Shown here: in pieces, positions 57,935-64,000 of the stretch
Layout: every line of letters starts with the position of its first letter
How positions within the stretch are numbered: the stretch's first letter is position 1
Origin: Petaurus breviceps papuanus
Taxonomy: Eukaryota > Chordata > Mammalia > Diprotodontia > Petauridae
Assembly (NCBI GenBank): GCA_028583685.1
Contig: JAMXIF010001253.1
Location: 30,192,860-30,256,859 of the forward strand
Length of the DNA stretch: 64,000 bases
Reading direction: 5' to 3'
Notes under the pieces: model-generated
What the model saw: only the letters and a program-made list of their open reading frames with translations
What the model was told of the DNA's origin: nothing
The model's database searches: none
Program-made: the position numbers and the translations under genes

Positions 57935-58445
57935 TGTAGCGCCAATGCAATATTCACAGTGCCCATGATCATGATAAAGAGCATGACTATAAATATTGCG
58001 TGATGTTCGATCACAAAATATACCAGATTCTCAAGGTAAAAGACAGAACTGAAATATTTATTTAGACACCAGAAGACCGAATCCCAAAACCAGTAAGCCG
58101 ATTCCATTATAGGACCAAAGATATTCAGAATCCATAATAACACTGAGAGATACAGCATCCTTCAGCCTTCCCACAAACCAGTACAAGATCAATATCTACT
58201 AATGAGCCTATCTGATTCCTTGCCTAAGCGTCCTCTGTCCCCCACCCTCTCTCTCTCTAACTCTGACTACTAGCCTCCTGTGGGCTCTGCTTCCCTTCAT
58301 TGAACTCCTCCCACCACAGGCTCCATGTGACTCCATTCAGCCTGTTAGGGGGAAGAGTTTACTTTCAAAGCAGGGGAGGACTTCAAACTTCCCCCTAGGT
58401 CTATTAAGGGACAGGGAAGATCTTCAAATTCCCATTCCCATTACA
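57935..58445 (-). mobile_element. Solo LTR of an endogenous retrovirus (fossil)
   Basis: The 511-bp unit begins TG and ends CA (TGTAGCGCC to CATTACA on the plus strand) and is flanked by the 5-bp duplication ATCAG (57930-57934, 58446-58450). An AATAAA on the minus strand sets the orientation. No internal region or second LTR is present, so it is a solo LTR left by recombination. The family is not identified; a 5-bp duplication fits ERVL-like or some other groups. The intact duplication suggests moderate age. Confidence 0.8.
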
Positions 58446-58469
58446 ATCAGTAAAGCAAATTTTAAGCCC

Positions 58470-59235
58470 CTTCACTGTGTCAAGCATGTACTAGGTAGTG
58501 GGGATAGAAATACAAAGTATGAAGCAATCCATATTAGTAAAAAACTTATAATAGGGAAGAGAAGTATATTTATAAGTACATAAAGAAATATAAGTTGAAT
58601 TAATGCAGATAAATACATAGCAATTAAATACAAGGTAGTTTAAGAGGGAGGACATGAGTAACTAGAAAAGCTTGATGAAGAAGGGGAGTTAACCATAAAA
58701 TGGTGAGCTTTTTTTGGGTTAGTTTCTCTCACCCCTTATTTTTTATGGCATGGTAGAAAAAGGACAGGTCTGAAAGTTAGGAGACTTGACTTCGAGTCCT
58801 AGCTATGCCATTAGCTTCATTTTTGTCCTTGTACAAATCACTTCACATCTTTGGGCTTCAGTTTGCTCAACTGAAAAATGAAGGGGTTAAACTGGATGAC
58901 ATGTATAGTCCATGGTAGGAAATATTTCATTAGTTAGCTACTTGTACGGTTTTTTTTTCTTTGTTTCAGTAGAACACTCCTTAAGGGTGAGGACTGTTTA
59001 ATTTTTATATATGCATTCTTAGCTTATAACATATTACCTTGTTTATAGTGGGTACTTAATGTATTTCTGATGAATTGATTTTAGTGTTGCAACACAGCAG
59101 AATATAGTAGATATTATGTCAACATAGGATTTAGAGCTAGAAAGACTCTTGAGAGATCATGTAGTCCATCGTTTTACAGATGAGGCAACTGAAGCCCAGA
59201 AAAGATTTTTTTCACAAGTTGTGTAGGTTGTAAGA
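58470..59235. other. Intron 11 with old repeat, MIR and L2 traces
   Basis: An old-repeat piece lies at 58470-58560 and a MIR at about 58750-58915 (CTTTGGGCTTCAGTTTGCTC). An L2/MIR tail is near 58975-59075, and another antisense MIR at 59130-59235 is split by the next SINE. Confidence 0.5.
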
Positions 59236-59251
59236 TTTAGAGCTGAATTTT

Positions 59252-59410
59252 TTTTTTCTTTTTGAAGCGGGGAGGGCAGGGCAATTGGGATTAAGTGATT
59301 TACCCAAGGTCACACAACTAGTAAATGTTAATTGTCTGAGGCTGGATTTGAATTCAGGTCCTTCTGACTCTAGGGCTGGTTCTCTGTTCACTGTGCCACC
59401 TAGCCATCCC
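59252..59410 (-). mobile_element. tRNA-derived SINE inserted in a MIR
   Basis: The flanks TAGAGCTGAATTTT and TAGACCTGAGTTTT (59238-59251, 59411-59424) are an imperfect duplication. MIR text continues on the right to about 59475. Confidence 0.88.
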
Positions 59411-59479
59411 TAGACCTGAGTTTTAAATCCAGGTCCTCTGACTCTAGCTTAGCATTCTTTCTACTAGATCATACAAATC

Positions 59480-60285
59480 AAGGCCAAGAATTCTTGATGA
59501 TGGAAACTGAAGTATAAGAAGTATTAACAAAAATGATTGCTATTTATTTTATAACACAGACTTCAAATGGATTTTTTTCTTACAGATTTTTCATAAAGCC
59601 CTCCCCTTTCTTGTTTTCTTAATTTAATCCTTGAAGGAATTATTCTTTTATTAATTCAATTTGCGGCCTCTTTGCGACTTAGTAAGTATTCTTTTATATC
59701 TACAGTGGCTGAATTAATCATCACTACATAGCCAGCCTAGTAATGAACATTTTAAAAATTAGCTAGTTTGGACTTGGGATAATAGACATAAACATACAAC
59801 ACCAAGACTGCACCCTAAACCTTTCTGGCATGATCAAAGTCCTGCTGTATGTTCTTTACATAGTCTGAGGGCCCAGGGTCACCACTCTACCCCCACTGTG
59901 GTTTTACAAGAGGATTTTAAAAACAACCAAAAAACCACAGAACAGTTCTAAAATATTTTTTTAAGAAAGCTTTGAGAGCTGTTTTTATCAGTTGCAACAT
60001 TTGTTTGTGTTTGAGGGCAATAGATGTGCTTTAGAAACTTTCAAACATATGGCATTTTCATTACATAATGGAATATATAGGATTTCTGTAATCAGCATAG
60101 AGATAATTTCAATTCTTTACTTGAATGAGAAATTCATTACTTTCTATAATTACATGGCAAGTCTAATTAAAGTTAAAAATTTTCGTTTTATCATCAGGCC
60201 TGCAGGTAATATAGTTCACTCAGTGGTGAACTTTGTTTTTCCTTTTTTGATTTGTAGACATGTATTATTTTACAGATCTTTTGTA
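59480..60285. other. Intron 11, nothing recognised
   Basis: A 99-codon open stretch at 59992-60291 has no recognisable relative and reads as chance. No named repeat is seen. Confidence 0.45.
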
Positions 60286-60288
60286 AAG

Positions 60289-60845
60289 TAGACATAGGTA
60301 CAGGCTTGTAGTGCCTGCTGGTAAGGAGACTGTGACTGGTGGATTGCTTGAGTTGAATCAGTTGAGTCCTCAGCTGTAGTAGAGATAAAGCTGATAGGAT
60401 ATCTGCACTGAATCTGGCCCTTGAGAGTAGAGGATCACTAGGTTTCTTTAGGAGGGATGAAGTAGCTCAGATCTGAGAAAAAGGTTGAAGTGGCTTAAAT
60501 ACGTTAAAGCTTCCATGTTGTTGTTGTTACTTAGTCATTTTCAGTAATGTCTGACACTTCATGACCCCTTTGGGGGTTTTCTCAGAAAAGATCCTGGCTT
60601 GTTTTGCCATTTCTTTCTCCAGCTCATTTTACAGATGAGAAAATTGAAGCAAATAGGGTTAAGTGACTTGTCAAGGGTCACACAGCTAGTTAGTGTCTGA
60701 GGCTGGCTTTGAACTCCTGATTCTAGCACTCTATCCACTGAGCTATCTAGCTGCCCCTAAAACTTCCATACTGATCTGTATTGGAATTGGGTCTCTAAGT
60801 GGTTACTGCACTTCTAGCCTTGGCAACATAGGGAGACTCAGTTAA
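60289..60845 (+). pseudogene. 7SL RNA retrocopy split by a SINE
   Basis: Full 7SL order is seen: GGCTTGTAGTGCCTGCTGGT, GGTGGATTGCTTGAG, ATATCTGCACTGAATCTGGC (compare TGTCCGCACTAAGTTCGGCA), GATCACTAGGTTTCTTTAGG, CAGATCTGAGAAAAAGGTTG, then after the SINE CTTCCATACTGATCTGTATT and ACTGCACTTCTAGCCTTGGC, AACATAGGGAGAC, then an A-rich tail. The gene-length match including the S domain shows it derives from 7SL RNA itself, not a truncated SINE. Confidence 0.85.
60517..60758 (-). mobile_element. Long CORE-SINE (MAR1/MON type) nested in the 7SL retrocopy
   Basis: AAAGCTTCCAT (60506-60516) and AAAACTTCCAT (60759-60769) flank it. It interrupts the 7SL sequence, so the 7SL copy is older. Confidence 0.9.
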
Positions 60846-60849
60846 AAAA

Positions 60850-61800
60850 ATGAAAATAAAATAAATTTAAAAATAAAATTTAATATATTTGAATATATTG
60901 AAAGCATACAGCTAGGTTCTCATCTATGTGAATTCGTTACATGTATTCATTATTCAAAGTTATAATTATGCAAAATATGGTCATTGGTTCTTATATGACC
61001 TCTTGATGAAGTTCATTATTTGCACTAATCTGACTGGGCTGTAACTTCTTAATTTCAGTGAAAGGAGTATCCTAGGATGATTTAGGGAGGTTCTTAACCT
61101 AATAACACAATCTAATAACTGGGACCAGAAAGAATTCAATTTTCAATTCAATAAACATTTATTAAATGCTTCCTCTCTGCTAAGCTCTATGCTAAGCTCT
61201 GGAATACAAATAAGAAAAAGGATGATCTTCTTGCCCTCAAGGAGCTTGCTGTGTAATAGGGGAAGTCCCAACACAAAAGGAAGCTGAAAAGGGGGTGGGT
61301 TGGGGCCTAGAGGCATCTAGTTCTGTGGAGCTGAACACAAAACTGAGCTACAGATAGAAAGTAGAGAGAAAGCTGGAAAGTCCAGGTTCTGTTCTTTAAT
61401 AAAGGAAATCTGAGGAGGAGTGTAGTGTTCCTTCCTCCTGCTCCCCACCCCCTCCCAGCTCTTTAGTCAGAGGGGAGGGAGACTGAGGTGGGAAGGGTTT
61501 GAGTGTCTGAGGCTGAGTTAGCAGCCTTGTGATGAGATTTAAAGTGATCAGCTTCAGAGTAATGAAAGAGAAGGCAGCTGTCATTCAAAGGGACTAGATA
61601 CTGTACTTTGAGTCTTGTCCTCTTTATTTTTCCATTTCCTTATATACAAAATGAGAAGATTGGATTAGATAAACTTTAAAGTTCTTTCAAGGTCTACAGC
61701 TCTTTTAATTTTAAAACAAATTCTACTCTCTTCCATATTATAGCCGAGTTCTGTTTGTTTGTTTTTTGGTTAACCTCTATTCATTTATCTGTTTCTCTTT
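60850..61800. other. Intron 11 with an old-repeat fragment
   Basis: Near 61135-61310 a dispersed-repeat start is seen (AATAAACATTTATTAAATGC, CCCTCAAGGAGCTTGCTGTG), like the starts of the unnamed repeat near 22041 and 38081. Nothing else is recognised. Confidence 0.45.
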
Positions 61801-61802
61801 CC

Positions 61803-61953
61803 TTTTTTTTTCTTTTTGCTTTTTTTGGAGGGGGAATGCTGGGCAAATGGGGTTAAATGACTTGCCCAACGTCTCACTGCTAGTTTTAAGTGTCTGAGGC
61901 CACATTTGAACTCAGGTCCTCTTCACTCCAGGGCTGGTGCTCTATTCACTGTT
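61803..61953 (-). mobile_element. tRNA-derived SINE, 5'-truncated
   Basis: The core and B-box region are present (ACATTTGAACTCAGGTCCTC). The inverted head stops at TCTATTCACTG. Confidence 0.82.
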
Positions 61954-62489
61954 TAACTTTTCTTTGTAAATGTATTTGTACATTTATTTATTTATTCTTG
62001 CTTTCAGATGGGTTTCCCTAAATCCTCTCATCTGGTACATAAAATTAAGTCACTCCATATAGCCTATAATTATGGTGGTACTGGCATCATACCTTTATAT
62101 ATAAAATAGGTTGATGACAATTTCTTTGTGGCTAGATGCTTCTATACTTTCTATTTATGTGGAAGAGGTATTAGATTTGTTTAATTTGACACTATATAGC
62201 AGAATTTAGACCACAGACTGATTTCAGTTCAATATAAGGAAAATTTCGCAAACAGAAGTATCTAATATTTAAGTGAGTTTTTGGAATTTGCAGTATGGGA
62301 GTGGGGTTTCTTCAAGCCAGAGTCTATGAATATTTTCGAGAAATTCATACATCAGGAGACATTTACATTAATGTAATTATATTAAATATCTTTTTGTTTC
62401 CAAAATTTTATTTTAGACTCAAATGCCAGAACACAAATATAGAATAAAGAAACAAAAACATCTCATAAACTTAAATATTGGAACTTAAA

Positions 62490-62775
62490 TACAAAGTTAG
62501 AAAGAAAAAAAAGCATGTTGTGTGCATAGTAGAACATAAGAGAGCATTCAAAACGTGTAATGATAAATTTTTATTTCAAGAAAGCTTATATGATAAATAA
62601 TACTCATAGTGTTGGGAATTGTCCATCTTTTCTTTGCTTCCTTGTGAGTTTTCTTTTGTTCTCTGCTATGCACTTTTTTACTTTGTTTTTTTTCCCCTCC
62701 TCCCAATCCCGCCCTCCCTCCCCTGAAGGCTACAGTAAAGTTTAGATATGTTTCTCTATAGGTATAAATATAAGC

Positions 62776-62809
<34 letters not shown>

Positions 62810-64000
62810 TACATGTATAGACATGTACTTTCTCAAACCTATTCTACTCCTGATCTTTGCTTTTATGTATGTGCATATCTCTTGTTTCCTATCCCTCCTG
62901 CCTTTTCTACTTTACTTCTACCCACTACCTTATCCTCCTGTGACTTGCCTATCCCCCTCCCCTATCCTTCCATTCCCATAAATCTAAACACCCTTCTTAT
63001 ACCTCTATTTTACCTATTCCCTCACCCTTCCCTCTAAAGATCCCTCCCTTGTCCTCTCCCCCCTCCCTATGGCCCTACTGTTTTATTTCTTCTGAATTTA
63101 GAAGACTTTTATACTTTTCTAAATATATGTATATGTTATTCCCTCTTAAACTCATTCTCAATGAAAATAGGTTACCAGAACTACCAGCCCTCCTCCCCCA
63201 TCTAATTCCTCTGTATCAATTCTTCCTCTTGCACCTCATTTTTATAAAATAATTACTCTTTTAAGCTGTCCCTAAATGGTTTTACTTTTAAAATTCATAT
63301 CATACTCAAGTTTACCTCAATATTTCTTATAAACTACCCAATTATTAGACATACATTTTACATTATACATACATAAGAAGCAAATAGTCTGTCCTTATGG
63401 ATCCCTTATAATCAGTCTTTGTTATGTGCCTTATATTTCTCTTGGTTCTTGTATGCCAATCTTCTGTTAAGTTTAGGATTTTTTTTAACAGAGTCTTGAA
63501 AGTCTGAAAGTTTTATCAAATGTCCATTTTTTTTTCATTCAGAATAAGACTTAACTTTGCAGGGTATGATATTTTCAGCCAGAGACTTAGTTCTTTTGCT
63601 CTTTAATATGTTGTGTTCCTAGACTTGTGGTCCTTTAATGTCTCTGCTGCTAGGTCTTGTGTGAGTCTAATTGTGGTACCACCATATTTAAATTGTTTTA
63701 ATCTTGATGCTTTAAACATTTTTTCCTTGAGCTGGGGGTTTCAGAATTTGACTATGATTCTCCTATGAGTTTTCCTCATAGGATCGCTTTTAAATGGTGA
63801 TTGATGAATTTTTTCTATTTCTACTTTCCCCACCTTGTTCTAATGCTTAAGAACAATTTTCTTTAATTATTTCTTGTGTTATTGTGTCAAAATTCTTTTT
63901 CTTATTTTAATTTTCAGTTAGTCCAATTATTTTTATATTTTTTCTTCTTGATCTATTCTTCAAATATGTTGCTTTTCTTATGATGTTTCACTTTCTCTTC
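62490..64000 (-). mobile_element. HAL1-like element, older copy, running off the window
   Basis: From about 63540 to the end, the plus strand parallels the antisense ORF1 of the 44974-47807 element (CTGCTGCTAGGTCTTGTGTG, CTCCTATGAGTTTTCCTCAT, CTAATGCTTAAGAACAATTT). Below it lies a pyrimidine-rich 3' UTR with a TA/CA microsatellite (about 62778-62815) and an A-tail end near 62500. ORF1 again passes straight into the 3' UTR without ORF2. Confidence 0.6.

Noticed and set aside
57931-58158. 75-codon hydrophobic frame
   Set aside because: It lies within the solo LTR near its U5 end; there is no sign that it is a gene.
59992-60291. 99-codon plus-strand frame in intron 11
   Set aside because: No domain or family is recognised, it sits in an AT-rich intron and abuts a 7SL retrocopy; chance is the simplest reading.
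62548-63252. Several short frames near a TA repeat
   Set aside because: They are pyrimidine-rich 3' UTR and microsatellite sequence of a LINE-type element.
54186-64000. Possible MRE11 exon 12 and later exons
   Set aside because: I searched for segments encoding INFGKL, VKQYFQ and EEKDAIEELV-type text with splice sites and found none, so they are taken to lie beyond the window.

Overview
This is vertebrate nuclear DNA, almost certainly from a marsupial. It is AT-rich, intron-dominated and packed with tRNA-derived SINEs of the marsupial WSINE/MAR1 type (heads like GGGGCAGCTAGGTGGCACAG with a tRNA-type B box), old L1, L2, L3/CR1 and RTE LINEs, MIRs and ORF1-only HAL1-type elements. Two assembly gaps are present (9149-9158 and 29591-29690).

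Only two protein-coding genes are recognisable, arranged head to head. ANKRD49 lies on the minus strand. Its two coding exons (23459-23187 and 6164-5703) give a complete 244-residue ankyrin-repeat protein, with poly(A) signals near 5433 and 5402. MRE11 lies on the plus strand. Ten coding exons (30878 to 54185) encode residues 1-408, the whole Mn-dependent nuclease core and capping domain with every catalytic residue intact. The C-terminal third, from human exon 12 on, was not found and probably lies beyond 64000. Both genes diverge from a CpG island at about 28.9-29.9 kb that carries ETS, CCAAT, GC-box and half-CRE motifs. The 100-N gap lies inside this island.

Layout: 1-5.4 kb is downstream of ANKRD49 (RTE-type LINE end, SINEs). 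6.2-23.2 kb is the large ANKRD49 intron, holding an L3/CR1 element, a nested L1 complex with an inserted hAT MITE and L2, an unnamed old repeat, and a dimeric SINE. 23.5-28.9 kb is the 5' intron or upstream part of ANKRD49, with degraded RTE sequence. 28.9-29.9 kb is the shared promoter. 30.8-54.2 kb holds the MRE11 exons, with a near-complete HAL1-type element in intron 7 and a 7SL RNA retrocopy plus a second dimeric SINE in intron 10. 54.2-64 kb is intron 11, with L1 and HAL1 copies, a solo LTR and a second 7SL retrocopy.

I found no new protein system. The most interesting observations are a tandem-dimer tRNA SINE inserted as a unit with perfect target-site duplications, ORF1-only L1 derivatives, two marsupial 7SL retrocopies, a poly(A)-only insertion, a microsatellite crowding the MRE11 exon 7 acceptor, and a 40-bp perfect inverted repeat abutting the promoter gap.
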